A stretch of 64,000 nucleotides of DNA from Streptomyces iakyrus (lineage in GTDB: Bacteria; Actinomycetota; Actinomycetes; Streptomycetales; Streptomycetaceae), in contig NZ_JNXI01000018.1 of NCBI RefSeq assembly GCF_000717055.1, forward strand, positions 1 through 64,000. Reading direction: 5' to 3'. Positions 43,664 through 51,802 of this stretch are shown here, in pieces (position 1 is the first letter of the stretch; every line of letters starts with the position of its first letter). A program made the translations under genes and the position numbers. A model generated the notes under the pieces. That model saw nothing but the letters and a program-made list of their open reading frames with translations. It had not been told where the DNA came from and ran no database searches.

Positions 43664-43680
43664 TCCCCTCGCTGAGGGGA
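43664..43680 (+). terminator. Small hairpin after chpH
   Basis: TCCCCTC-GCT-GAGGGGA, 7-bp stem directly after the stop. Together with the larger hairpin at 43693 it forms a double terminator. Confidence 0.5.
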
Positions 43681-43692
43681 GTCCAAAGCCAT

Positions 43693-43727
43693 CGGTCCCG
43701 GAGCGCGTGCCATGCGCTCCGGGACCG
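43693..43727 (+). terminator. Strong hairpin between chpH and chpC
   Basis: Perfect 14-bp stem CGGTCCCGGAGCGC / GCGCTCCGGGACCG with a 7-base loop, then a T-rich stretch. chpC therefore likely has its own promoter in the 60 bp that follow. Confidence 0.8.
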
Positions 43728-43789
43728 AACGCTTCTTTCGGGGAATTCGAGAAGAATTCGAGACAAGGTCGAAGGCAGGTATTCAGTAA

Positions 43790-44662
43790 ATGCGACAGGT
43801 CACCCGCAAGGGTCTGATGACCGTGGCGGCCGCAACCGGCGTGATCGCCGCCGCGGGCGGCTCCGCGCACGCCGACTCGGGCGCCCAGGGTTCGGCGTCG
43901 GGCTCGCCCGGCGTGCTGTCCGGAAACTCGGTGCAGGCGCCGGTGCACGCACCGGTCAACGTGTGCGGCAACACGGTCAACATCGTCGGCGTGCTCAACC
44001 CGTCGGTGGGCAACTCGTGCGCCAACCAGGGCGGTGGATCGTCGTCGGGGGGACACGGCGAACACGGCGGCAAGGGCGGCTCCCACGCGGGCGGGCACGC
44101 CACCGACTCGCCCGGCGTCGGCTCGGGCAACCACGTCCAGGCGCCGGTCCACGTGCCGGTGAACGTCTGCGGCAACAGCGTCGACGTCATCGGCGTCGGC
44201 AACCCCAGCACGGGCAACGACTGCTCCAACGGCGGCGGCGGACAGCACGGCACCCCGCCCGGCGGCCACGAGCCGGGCCAGCCGGGCCAGCCGGGGAACC
44301 CCGGCGACCCGGGGAATCCCGGCGACCCGGGGACCCCCGGGAAGCCGGGTGAGCCCGGTAGCCCCGATGAGCCCGGTAACCCCGGTAACCCCGGTAACCC
44401 CGGCGATCCCGGCGATCCCGGCGATCCCGGCGAGCCCGGGCACCCCGGCACTCCGGGCACCCCGCCCTCCGCCGGTGGCGAGACCCCGGGCGGCTCCTCG
44501 CACGGCAACAAGCCGGGCGCCCAGTTCGTCACCCAGCCCGACGGCGAATCCCAGCTCGCCAGCACCGGCAGCGACCTGCCGCTCGGCTTCGCCCTCCCGG
44601 CCGGCGCGGGCGCGCTGCTCGCGGGCGCGATCCTCTACCGCAAGGCGCGCGCCTCCGCCTGA
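43790..44662 (+). CDS. chpC: Long chaplin ChpC with two chaplin domains and a collagen-like linker
   Basis: Cell-wall-anchored chaplin of 290 aa. A signal peptide (to about 28) is followed by chaplin domain 1 (about 30-79, C59/C77), a Gly/Ser/His linker, chaplin domain 2 (about 107-146, C127/C145), a collagen-like Gly-X-Pro tract (163-226), a low-complexity stretch, sorting motif LASTG (256-260), a membrane helix and the RKARASA tail. Sortase class E would anchor it to peptidoglycan. It is the partner of chpH upstream. The long Gly-X-Pro tract stands out (see repeat). Confidence 0.93.
   Translation: MRQVTRKGLMTVAAATGVIAAAGGSAHADSGAQGSASGSPGVLSGNSVQAPVHAPVNVCGNTVNIVGVLNPSVGNSCANQGGGSSSGGHGEHGGKGGSHAGGHATDSPGVGSGNHVQAPVHVPVNVCGNSVDVIGVGNPSTGNDCSNGGGGQHGTPPGGHEPGQPGQPGNPGDPGNPGDPGTPGKPGEPGSPDEPGNPGNPGNPGDPGDPGDPGEPGHPGTPGTPPSAGGETPGGSSHGNKPGAQFVTQPDGESQLASTGSDLPLGFALPAGAGALLAGAILYRKARASA
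44273..44467 (+). repeat. Collagen-like Gly-X-Pro repeat in chpC
   Basis: About 21 successive G-X-P triplets (X = Q, N, D, T, K, E, S, H) with one break (SPDEP). DNA shows identical 9-mers in tandem: GGTAACCCC repeated three times followed by GGCGATCCC repeated three times, which suggests recent slippage expansion. Confidence 0.85.
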
Positions 44663-44674
44663 AACCCCCGCAAA

Positions 44675-44708
44675 CGGAGCGGGCCCCGCCGATGCGGGGC
44701 CCGCTCCG
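44675..44708 (+). terminator. Strong hairpin after chpC
   Basis: Perfect 15-bp stem CGGAGCGGGCCCCGC with its complement, CGAT loop, 12 bp after the stop and shared with the convergent DUF5703 gene. Confidence 0.85.
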
Positions 44709-44740
44709 TCATGCGCCTTCTTCCCGTGCCCCGTCCCAGC

Positions 44741-44929
44741 TCACCACGTGGCCCGCGCCTGGCGGATGATCCGCCGGCGCAACCGCACCCTGCGGCTGCC
44801 GTCGCGCAGCAGGCTCAGACGGTACAACTCCCAGTGTCCGTACTCCGCGTGGTCCGTCAGCAGACGTGCCGTTTCCTTGCGGGAGACCCCACGAGGTACG
44901 TACACGTCGACAAATTCGTATTCCGGCAT
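44741..44929 (-). CDS. DUF5703-family small protein
   Basis: Basic 62-aa protein (MPEYEFVDVYVPRGVSRKET, then RDGSRRVRLRRRIIRQARATW), conserved in streptomycetes next to the chaplins as I recall. Its function is unknown. The C-terminal third is very Arg-rich. It is divergent from the acidic protein gene with only 47 bp between starts. Confidence 0.75.
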   Translation of the reverse strand: MPEYEFVDVYVPRGVSRKETARLLTDHAEYGHWELYRLSLLRDGSRRVRLRRRIIRQARATW

Positions 44930-44963
44930 CGCATCTATTGTGCGGGCTGGGGCCTGGTACGGA

Positions 44964-44969
44964 TAGCGT
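44964..44969 (+). promoter_or_regulatory. -10 element upstream of acidic hypothetical gene, probably leaderless
   Basis: TAGCGT ends 7 bases before the ATG at 44977, with no ribosome site between. Confidence 0.4.
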
Positions 44970-44976
44970 CTGCACT

Positions 44977-45687
44977 ATGTCTGATGCTGCGCAGTCCACC
45001 GCTGCCGAGGTACGCGCCGCCGCCGAGGCGGTCAAGACCGCGCTCGACCGCCACCTGGCCGCGGTCGAACGCAGGTCGGGAGAGGACGACCCGGCCGTCT
45101 ACGAGGCGTTCAACCAGCTCGCCGCGGCCGCAGAGGTGTACGACGAACTGCTCTACGACCGCTACGACGAGGTCACCCCCTTCGAGATCCCCGGTGCGGA
45201 GGACGCGCTGCCCCCGTACGCGGGCCCCGAGGAACCGAACGCGCTGAGCGTGCTGATCCGCCGCGACTACGCCGTCGCCGAACCCCAGCGCCTGCTGTCG
45301 CAGGCACAGCGGATCGAGGCGGCGGAGGGTGAGGACGGCGCCCCGGCCTCCGGGACGGTGCACGGCGCGCTCGGGCTGCTCTTCGGCGAGTTCGAGCCCG
45401 ACGAGATCGCCTCCCGGCACAAGGAGTTCGGGCTGGAGGAGGGCGACTCCACGCTCTGGGTGACGGCGGCGGACGAACCGGCCGAGCCCGGCGAGTGGCT
45501 GGAGGCACCGTTCGAGCAGGCTGACCCGCAGCAGGTGGTCTGCCGCTTCGACGTCAGCGCCGTCTTCGACGACGAGATCGACGACGATGACGAGGATGAC
45601 GAGGACACGGACGGACTCGCGGACGAGCTCGACGGCGTCCTCGACGAGGACGAGGACCTGGAGCCGCTGGACGCGGACCGCCGCTGA
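44977..45687 (+). CDS. Conserved hypothetical protein with acidic C-terminal tail
   Basis: Function not recognised. It is 236 aa with an N-terminal helical region (AEVRAAAEAVKTALDRHLAA), a central alpha/beta-looking part ending VVCRFDVSAVF, and a strongly acidic tail (DDEIDDDDEDDEDTDG). The start at ATG 44977 lies just after a -10-like hexamer. It is convergent with the RecD2-like gene across a large terminator. Confidence 0.72.
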   Translation: MSDAAQSTAAEVRAAAEAVKTALDRHLAAVERRSGEDDPAVYEAFNQLAAAAEVYDELLYDRYDEVTPFEIPGAEDALPPYAGPEEPNALSVLIRRDYAVAEPQRLLSQAQRIEAAEGEDGAPASGTVHGALGLLFGEFEPDEIASRHKEFGLEEGDSTLWVTAADEPAEPGEWLEAPFEQADPQQVVCRFDVSAVFDDEIDDDDEDDEDTDGLADELDGVLDEDEDLEPLDADRR

Positions 45688-45705
45688 GCGCGCACGCCGA
45701 CAGCC

Positions 45706-45751
45706 ACGGGGGTGGTGGTCAAGGGCTCGGGCCCCTGACCACCACCCCCGT
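45706..45751. terminator. Large bidirectional terminator
   Basis: Perfect 16-bp stem ACGGGGGTGGTGGTCA / TGACCACCACCCCCGT with a 14-base loop. It begins 18 bp after the plus-strand stop, and its last base is the first base of the minus-strand stop codon. Confidence 0.85.
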
Positions 45752-48087
45752 CACGTGCCGCTGATCTGCGGCGCCAGCAGCACCGGCAGCCGCGTCGTCC
45801 GCGGCTTCGCCGGAACCTCGGCCACCGCCCGGGGAAGCGCCTGCTCCACGCCGTGCACTACGGACAGATGCCGGTCGGCCCGCCCGAATGCCGTGTACAC
45901 CCACGGCCGGCTGAGAGCCTGCGCCGCATCGCCGGGCAGCACCACGACCACCGCGGGCCACCGGCTCCCCACGGCCTGGTGCGCGGTGAGCGCCCATCCG
46001 TGCCGCACGGACTGCTCCACCCGTTCCTTCGGTACGACGACGGTCTCGCCCCCGCACGACAGATGCAGCCCCTCGGCGTCCGCCGTCACCACACGGCCCG
46101 GCAGCGCACGCCCCGGGGCGGGGGAGTGGACGATCCGGTCACCGGGGTCGAAGCCGCCGAAGCGGCCCGGGCCCGGATTGAGCCGTTCCTTCAGCGCCGC
46201 GTTGAGCGCACGCGTCCCGACCGCCCCGCCGTGCCCGGGGGTGATCACCTGGGTCTCCTCGGCCGGTACCCCGATGGCGCGCGGCACCGAGTCCACGACG
46301 AGCTGCACCGTCCGGTGCACCGCCTCGCCCGCGTCCCGCACCGGCACGATCACGACCTCCTTGCCAGGGGCCTCGACCTGGTTCAGCTCGCCGATGCCGA
46401 TACCGGAGACCAGCTCGCCCAGCGGCCCTGGATCCGGCCGGCGCGAGGCCACTTGGGGGCAGATGCGCGCCGCGAGCAGATCCGCAAACACCCGCCCCGG
46501 CCCCGCGGACCAGAGCACCGCCGGATCGCCGGCCAGCACCAGCCGCGCCCCGTCCGGCAGCGACTCGGTCAGCAGAGCCGCCGTCTCGACATCCAGCTGC
46601 GGCGCGTCGAGCACGACCAGCAGATCGAGATCGAGGGCCCCGTCCCGGTCCCGGCCCGGCCCTTCGAGGCCGGCGAGCAGCCCGGAGACGGTGGCGACGG
46701 GGGAGTCGCCGGGTACCTCGTCGGCCTGCCCCGGGGCGTCCGCCCCGGGGCAGGCCGCCCCCTGGCCGGAGCGCCGCAGCAGAGCCGCGAAACGGTTGCG
46801 GCCGATCGGCCCGTGCGTGGCCGCCCAGGCCCGCAGGCCGAGCGAGCGCGCGGCGGTCAGCAGGGCCGCGGGCTCGGCCAGCGACGCCTCCCCGCCGGTG
46901 TGCAGCACCAGGCCCTGACCGGCGACCGCGCGGATCAGCTCCGCCGCCGAGCCCTGGGCCGCGGCGGCGGCCCGCTCCCATTCCTCGGCCGAACCGTCCT
47001 GCTTGGGCGTCGAGTTGACCAGCCGGGCCAGCCCGTCGGCCAGGCTCTCCTCCGCCATCGCGTACCGCTCCAGGCCGAGCAGGACACGGACCGGACGCTC
47101 CTGGTCCTCCTCCGCTCCTTCCCCGTCCGCCGGGGCGGAGGCGGGGGAGCCGGCCTCGCTCTCCAGGGCGTCCTGGAAGACCAGGGCCTCACCCTCGGCG
47201 ATCGCGTCCTGCACGGCGCTGTCGGGCTCCGGCACACCACGCTGGGCGAGGGCCGCGAGGAGGGCGGGCATCTCCAGGACGGTGTGCCCGGCCAGCGCCG
47301 CCTGCTCCAGGAGCCAGCCGGTGACGGCCCGGCCCCGCCGCGCGTCGTCCGGGCCGCACTCGGCGCCGAGCAGGGCCCGGGCGAAACCGTCGGCCTGCTC
47401 GGGCCGCACCCCGGCGATCCGCAGCAACTGCCAGGGGTCGGCGCGCAGCTGTTCGTCCGCGCCCTCGCCGAGAACCGCGGCGGCCTGCGGCGCGAGCACC
47501 TCCGGGGCGCCGCCCTCGCCGAGCACCTGCCGCACGGCCCGGACCGCCTCCGGGGCGGGGCCCGCCGGCACGGGGACGGGCTCGGGCGCCACCGGCCGCG
47601 GTCGCCGCTCCGGCTCGGGAGCGGAGCGCCGGGGGGCGGGGGGCGGCTCTTCGAACACTGTCGCCGACGGCTTCTCGCCGCTCTCGACGGCCCGTACGGC
47701 CGCCAGCAGATCGGCGGCCTTGCCGCTCAGCTTGGTGCCGCTCGCGATCGGCGCCTTCTTCTCGGCCTTGCGCTGCTCGATGCGCTCCCGCTCGACCTGC
47801 TGGGCCCGCAACTCGGCCTCGGCCTCGGACACCTGCGGGGTACCGGCGTCACCGCCCTCGGCGTCCGCCGCCTGCCCGGTGTCGGCTGGGGTTCCCTCCT
47901 CTGAGGCAGCCTGCCCGGTGTCGGCCGGGGCGTTCTCCGAGCCGGCCAGGGCTTCCTCCGCGGATGCCGGGCGCGCGGCGCCGGTCTCATCATCCCCGGT
48001 CCCGCTCCCGGTCCCACCGGCCGATGAGCTCCCGGCGCCCGGCGCCCCCGCCTCGGCGTCCTCCGTGGTCTCGGGCTCCGTGCTCAC
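45751..48087 (-). CDS. RecD2-like helix-hairpin-helix protein with degenerate ATPase motifs
   Basis: Protein of 778 aa. A long Glu/Pro/Ala-rich disordered N-terminus (about 1-190) is followed by an HHH-like region (VLGEGADEQLRADPWQLLRI), and then a domain aligning with the RecD2 motor. Where RecD2 has GGPGTGKT, this protein has GLVLHTGGEASLAEP (about 393-407) with no GKT. Walker B is VVLDAPQLD instead of DEAS/DEAQ. The last helicase motif HKSQG is HQAVGSRWP. The VLAGDPAVLWSAGPGRVFAD stretch and the C-terminal YTAFGRAD are still recognisable. It is probably not an active helicase. GTG 48087 overlaps the aldo/keto reductase stop. Confidence 0.78.
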   Translation of the reverse strand: MSTEPETTEDAEAGAPGAGSSSAGGTGSGTGDDETGAARPASAEEALAGSENAPADTGQAASEEGTPADTGQAADAEGGDAGTPQVSEAEAELRAQQVERERIEQRKAEKKAPIASGTKLSGKAADLLAAVRAVESGEKPSATVFEEPPPAPRRSAPEPERRPRPVAPEPVPVPAGPAPEAVRAVRQVLGEGGAPEVLAPQAAAVLGEGADEQLRADPWQLLRIAGVRPEQADGFARALLGAECGPDDARRGRAVTGWLLEQAALAGHTVLEMPALLAALAQRGVPEPDSAVQDAIAEGEALVFQDALESEAGSPASAPADGEGAEEDQERPVRVLLGLERYAMAEESLADGLARLVNSTPKQDGSAEEWERAAAAAQGSAAELIRAVAGQGLVLHTGGEASLAEPAALLTAARSLGLRAWAATHGPIGRNRFAALLRRSGQGAACPGADAPGQADEVPGDSPVATVSGLLAGLEGPGRDRDGALDLDLLVVLDAPQLDVETAALLTESLPDGARLVLAGDPAVLWSAGPGRVFADLLAARICPQVASRRPDPGPLGELVSGIGIGELNQVEAPGKEVVIVPVRDAGEAVHRTVQLVVDSVPRAIGVPAEETQVITPGHGGAVGTRALNAALKERLNPGPGRFGGFDPGDRIVHSPAPGRALPGRVVTADAEGLHLSCGGETVVVPKERVEQSVRHGWALTAHQAVGSRWPAVVVVLPGDAAQALSRPWVYTAFGRADRHLSVVHGVEQALPRAVAEVPAKPRTTRLPVLLAPQISGT

Positions 48088-49070
48088 AGCGTGCTCCAGT
48101 CGTGATCGGGATAGCGGTGCACGGGCGCCGACACATCGTCGAGCGCCCGGCAGATCTCGTCAGGAAGACTAAGGGTCTCCACTGACAACGCCGCCGTGAG
48201 CTGCTGCGCGTTGCGCGCGCCGACGATCGGCGCGGCCACCCCGGGCCGGTCGCGGACCCACGCCAGGGCCACCTGGAGCGGCGTCACCGCGAGCCCGTCG
48301 GCCGCGGTCGCCACGGCGTCCACGATGCGGCTCGCCGTGTCGTCGAGATACGGCGCGACGAACGGCGCGAGGTGCTCCGAAGCGCCGCGCGAGTCCGGCG
48401 GCATCGTCTCGCCCCGGTACTTCCCCGTCAGTACCCCGCGCCCGAGCGGCGAGGACGGCAGCAGACCTATGCCCAGTTCGAGCGCGGCCGGCAGCACCTC
48501 GCGTTCGACACCGCGTTGCAGCAGGGAGTACTCCAGCTGCGTACCGGCCAGCCGGGTCCGGGCTCCGGGGGCCGCCAGCTGCCAGGTCGCGGCGCCGGCC
48601 AGCTGCCAGCCGCAGAAGTTGGACACGGCGGCATAGCGGGCCCGCCCGCTGGAGACCGCGAGGTCGAGAGCCTGGAGGGTCTCCTCCAGCGGGGTGTCCG
48701 GGTCGAACGCGTGCACGTGCCACAGGTCGACGTAGTCCGTGCCGAGCCGGGAGAGCGAACCGTCCAGCGCGGAGAGCAGATGGCCGCGGGAGCAGTCGAA
48801 GCGGCGCTCGGGGTCCGGCACGCTGCCTGCCTTGGTCGAGATGACCAGGTCACGGCGGGGCACCAGGCCGTCCATGAGCCTGCCGAGCAGGTACTCGGCG
48901 TCCCCGTCGCCGTACACGTCCGCGGTGTCGACGAGGGTCCCGCCCGCTTCCCAGAACGTCTTCATCAGGTCCGCGGCGTCGTGCTCGTCGGTGTCCCGCC
49001 CCCAGGTCAGGGTGCCGAGCCCGATCCGGGACACACGAAGGCCGGTGCGGCCGAGATGCCTCTGCTCCAT
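48084..49070 (-). CDS. Aldo/keto reductase
   Basis: NADPH-dependent reductase of 328 aa with a TIM-barrel. Catalytic Asp/Tyr are in VDTADVYGDGDAEYLLGR, Lys in LVISTKAGS, and His in YVDLWHVHAFDPD. The C-terminal NADP-binding stretch is APIVGARNAQQL. It belongs to the KAbeta/YajO-like group. The ATG at 49070 begins the conserved sequence. Its stop overlaps the next gene (GTGA), so the two are coupled. Confidence 0.9.
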   Translation of the reverse strand: MEQRHLGRTGLRVSRIGLGTLTWGRDTDEHDAADLMKTFWEAGGTLVDTADVYGDGDAEYLLGRLMDGLVPRRDLVISTKAGSVPDPERRFDCSRGHLLSALDGSLSRLGTDYVDLWHVHAFDPDTPLEETLQALDLAVSSGRARYAAVSNFCGWQLAGAATWQLAAPGARTRLAGTQLEYSLLQRGVEREVLPAALELGIGLLPSSPLGRGVLTGKYRGETMPPDSRGASEHLAPFVAPYLDDTASRIVDAVATAADGLAVTPLQVALAWVRDRPGVAAPIVGARNAQQLTAALSVETLSLPDEICRALDDVSAPVHRYPDHDWSTL

Positions 49071-49179
49071 GAACGCCGAGATTACTGGCCAGAACCTGTG
49101 CTGTGGGTGCCTGTGGACGACGGATTTCCGGGTGCGGCCGGTCCGTCGCCCCGAGCCGGCCGCGGCCCGTCGTCCTCGG

Positions 49180-50283
49180 TCAGCACCTGCCGTCCGACAC
49201 CTGAAGCCCCTTGTTCGCACCCGCCGTCCGGCTCACGATGGCCGGCACGCAGCCTGCCGCGTCGAGAGCGTGGGAGTAGGGGATGGACACCGTGGTGTTC
49301 GACTTCGGTTCGGGGCCGGCCGGGCGGTTCTCGCTGCCCGGGGCGGACCAGGTGACGTTGTCGAAGATGTTGCCGCCGACCTGCCAGTAGCCGGCCTGGT
49401 CGGTGTAGAAGGTGCCCAGGACGTCCTTGGAGTCCTCGAAGTAGTTGTTGTCCACCTTGGCGCGGGCGCCGGCCCGGGAGTTGATGCCGGAGTCGTTGAG
49501 GCGCACGTAGTGGTTGTTGTACATGTGCGCGATGCCGCCGCGCAGCAGCGGGGCCCGGGAGTCGATGTTCTCGTACCGGTTGTGGTGGTACGTGATGTAG
49601 CCGTTCGACCGGTCGCTCTCGCTGTTGCCGACCAGGCCGCCGCGGCCGGAGTTGCGCAGGACGCTGTAGGACAGCGTGACGTACTGGGTGTTGTCCTTGA
49701 GGTCGAACAGGCCGTCGAAGCCCTCCGACTCGCCGCCCGACGCCTCCAGGGTGGTGTGATCGATCCAGACGTTGCGGACGTTGCGCTCGATGCCGATGGC
49801 GTCCCCGCCGTTCGACGTGGGGGAGCCCGACTTCCTGACGTTCCGGACGGTCACGTTCTGGACGATGATGTTCTTCGATTCGCGGATGTGGATGCCCACT
49901 TGGTCGAAGAGGGCGCCGCTGCCGACTCCCACGAGGGTCACGTTGCTGACCTTCTTGAGCTCGATCACGCCGTCTGCGGTGTCGCAGCCGGCGCCGGAGA
50001 CCTTCTTGGTGTTGGCGTGGTTGACGGTCCCGGTGACCTCGATGGTGATCGGGGTGCTGGTGCTCGCCCGGCCGCAGAGGGCCTGGTGGATCGCGGTTCC
50101 CGTCGTCGCCCGGATCGTCTGGCCTCCGGCGCCGCCCGTGGTCCCGCCGTTCTGGGTCGCGTAGCCGGTGGCGCCGCCGGTCGCCGCCGCGGCCTCGGGC
50201 ATCGACACGAGTGTGCCGGTCGCGGCGGCGAGGGCCATCGTGGCCAGGGTCGCGTGGAGCCTCAGGGGAAGTGCTCGCTTCAT
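49180..50283 (-). CDS. Secreted pectate lyase (polysaccharide lyase family 1)
   Basis: Extracellular enzyme cleaving polygalacturonate, 367 aa. A signal peptide (to about residue 35) precedes a right-handed beta-helix with VWIDHTTLEASGGESEGFDG, ITYHHNRYENIDSRAPLLRG and IAHMYNNHYVRL, the PL1 hallmark strands that include the catalytic Arg in SRAPLLR and Ca-binding Asp residues. The ATG at 50283 follows CGGAGAGG. A LacI-type palindrome 37 bp upstream suggests sugar-responsive repression. Confidence 0.93.
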   Translation of the reverse strand: MKRALPLRLHATLATMALAAATGTLVSMPEAAAATGGATGYATQNGGTTGGAGGQTIRATTGTAIHQALCGRASTSTPITIEVTGTVNHANTKKVSGAGCDTADGVIELKKVSNVTLVGVGSGALFDQVGIHIRESKNIIVQNVTVRNVRKSGSPTSNGGDAIGIERNVRNVWIDHTTLEASGGESEGFDGLFDLKDNTQYVTLSYSVLRNSGRGGLVGNSESDRSNGYITYHHNRYENIDSRAPLLRGGIAHMYNNHYVRLNDSGINSRAGARAKVDNNYFEDSKDVLGTFYTDQAGYWQVGGNIFDNVTWSAPGSENRPAGPEPKSNTTVSIPYSHALDAAGCVPAIVSRTAGANKGLQVSDGRC

Positions 50284-50319
50284 CGGTGCCTCTCCGTTCG
50301 ACTGCGGAAGGTGGAGGAC

Positions 50320-50333
50320 GGAAAGCGCTTTCC
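50320..50333. promoter_or_regulatory. LacI-family-type operator upstream of pectate lyase
   Basis: GGAAAGCGCTTTCC, a perfect 14-bp palindrome of the GAAAGCGCTTTC type recognised by LacI-family sugar repressors, 36 bp from the start codon. Confidence 0.7.
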
Positions 50334-50468
50334 CGCGAAAGGTAAGGACTGGTCGTGGACGCGTCAATGGTCGTGTCCATGATTTCTGTTCAAGCATCTA
50401 AACGACAGACCGGCGGTGGCCGTGTACCTCGCCCCGGCCCCCGCGCTAAGGTCTCCGCACAAGGCACG

Positions 50469-50482
50469 TTACTGATCAGTAA
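50469..50482. promoter_or_regulatory. Palindromic operator before LLM oxidoreductase
   Basis: TTACTGATCAGTAA, a perfect 14-bp palindrome 11 bp before the start codon and directly against the ribosome site. It resembles AcrR/TetR-type half-sites; no adjacent regulator gene is seen. Confidence 0.65.
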
Positions 50483-50493
50483 GGGGATGCGGC

Positions 50494-51549
50494 ATGCAGC
50501 TCGGTATCAACCTCGGCTACTGGGGTGCCGGAATGGACGCGGACAACCTGGCCGTCGCCCAGGAGGCCGACCGCCTCGGATACGCCGTCTGCTGGGCCGC
50601 CGAGGCCTACGGCTCCGACGCCGCCACCGTACTGAGCTGGGTCGCCGCCCAGACCGAGCGCATCGACGTCGGCTCCGCCATCTTCCAGATCCCGGCCCGC
50701 CAGCCCGCGATGACGGCCATGACCGCCGCCACCCTCGACTCCCTCTCCGGCGGCCGCTTCCGCCTCGGCCTCGGCGTCTCCGGCCCGCAGGTCTCCGAGG
50801 GGTGGTACGGCGTCAAGTTCGACAAGCCGCTGGCCCGCACGCGTGAGTACGTCGAGATCGTCCGCAAGGCCATGACCCGCGAGCGCCTGTCGTACGAGGG
50901 CCGGCACTGGACGCTGCCCCTGCCCGGCGGCCCGGGCAAGCCGATCAAGCTGACCGTGCACCCGCAGCGCGAGCACATCCCGCTGTACATCGCCGCGATC
51001 GGCCCGAAGAACCTGGAGCAGACCGGCGAGATCGCCGACGGCGCCCTGCTGATCTTCCCCTCCGCCGAGCACCTGGAGGACACCACGATCAAGCACCTGC
51101 GCGCCGGGCGCGAGAAGGCCGGCAAGACCCTCGACGGGTTCGACGTCTGCCCGACCCTGCCGCTCGCCGTCGGCGACGACAAGGACGTGGCCACGCTCGC
51201 CGACACCTTCCGCCCCTACACCGCGCTGTACGTCGGCGGCATGGGCAGCCCCAAGCAGAACTTCTACAACCAGCTCGCCCAGCGCATGGGCTACGAGCAG
51301 GAGGCCGCCGAGATCCAGGGCAAGTACCTCTCCGGCGACAAGCAGGGCGCCGCGGCCGCCGTGCCGCACGACCTGATCGACAAGACGACCCTGCTCGGTT
51401 CCGTGGACCGGATCGCGGACCGGATGAAGGCCTACGCCGCGGCCGGGGTCACCACCCTGTCCCTCGCGCCGGCGGGCTTCACGCTCGACGAGCGGCTCGC
51501 GTCCCTGCGGGCCGGTACGGAGGCCCTGGAGCGGGCCGGACTCGCCTAG
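50494..51549 (+). CDS. LLM-class F420-dependent oxidoreductase
   Basis: Luciferase-like monooxygenase/reductase family, 351 aa, binding F420 (or FMN). Typical segments are LGINLGYWGAG at the start, ADRLGYAVCWAAEAYGSDA, TLDSLSGGRFRLGLGVSGPQ, WYGVKFDKPLARTREYV and PLYIAAIGPKNLEQTGEIAD. The substrate is unknown. The ATG at 50494 follows AAGGGGATGC. A perfect palindrome overlaps the leader, and a strong hairpin follows the stop. Confidence 0.9.
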   Translation: MQLGINLGYWGAGMDADNLAVAQEADRLGYAVCWAAEAYGSDAATVLSWVAAQTERIDVGSAIFQIPARQPAMTAMTAATLDSLSGGRFRLGLGVSGPQVSEGWYGVKFDKPLARTREYVEIVRKAMTRERLSYEGRHWTLPLPGGPGKPIKLTVHPQREHIPLYIAAIGPKNLEQTGEIADGALLIFPSAEHLEDTTIKHLRAGREKAGKTLDGFDVCPTLPLAVGDDKDVATLADTFRPYTALYVGGMGSPKQNFYNQLAQRMGYEQEAAEIQGKYLSGDKQGAAAAVPHDLIDKTTLLGSVDRIADRMKAYAAAGVTTLSLAPAGFTLDERLASLRAGTEALERAGLA

Positions 51550-51558
51550 AGGTTTCAG

Positions 51559-51600
51559 CGGCCGTGGTGGGGGCTCGGGGGGTCTTCCCCGCCACGGCCG
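51559..51600 (+). terminator. Hairpin after LLM oxidoreductase
   Basis: 14-bp stem CGGCCGTGGTGGGG / CCCCGCCACGGCCG (one G-T pair) with a 14-base loop, 9 bp past the stop. Confidence 0.75.
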
Positions 51601-51802
51601 TCACGCGGAACAACGCGCCGGGCCGCCGGCGGTTACGGCAGACCGCCTCTCACCGGTCCGGCGCGCCGCCCCGGTCGTCCTCCATTCGGCGGAGTTGTCC
51701 CTCACACCTGTTGCAGCACCCTGCGCCCCGCACTTGACTCGTTCTTCGCGGAAACCTGCGGAACGCCGCAGAACGCCCACGCGCGCGGGAGAGGTGCCCA
51801 CG

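Noticed and set aside
44273..44467. Short tandem repeats that could look like a CRISPR or minisatellite
   Set aside because: Repeats are in frame 9-mers coding for Gly-X-Pro within chpC, without unique spacers.
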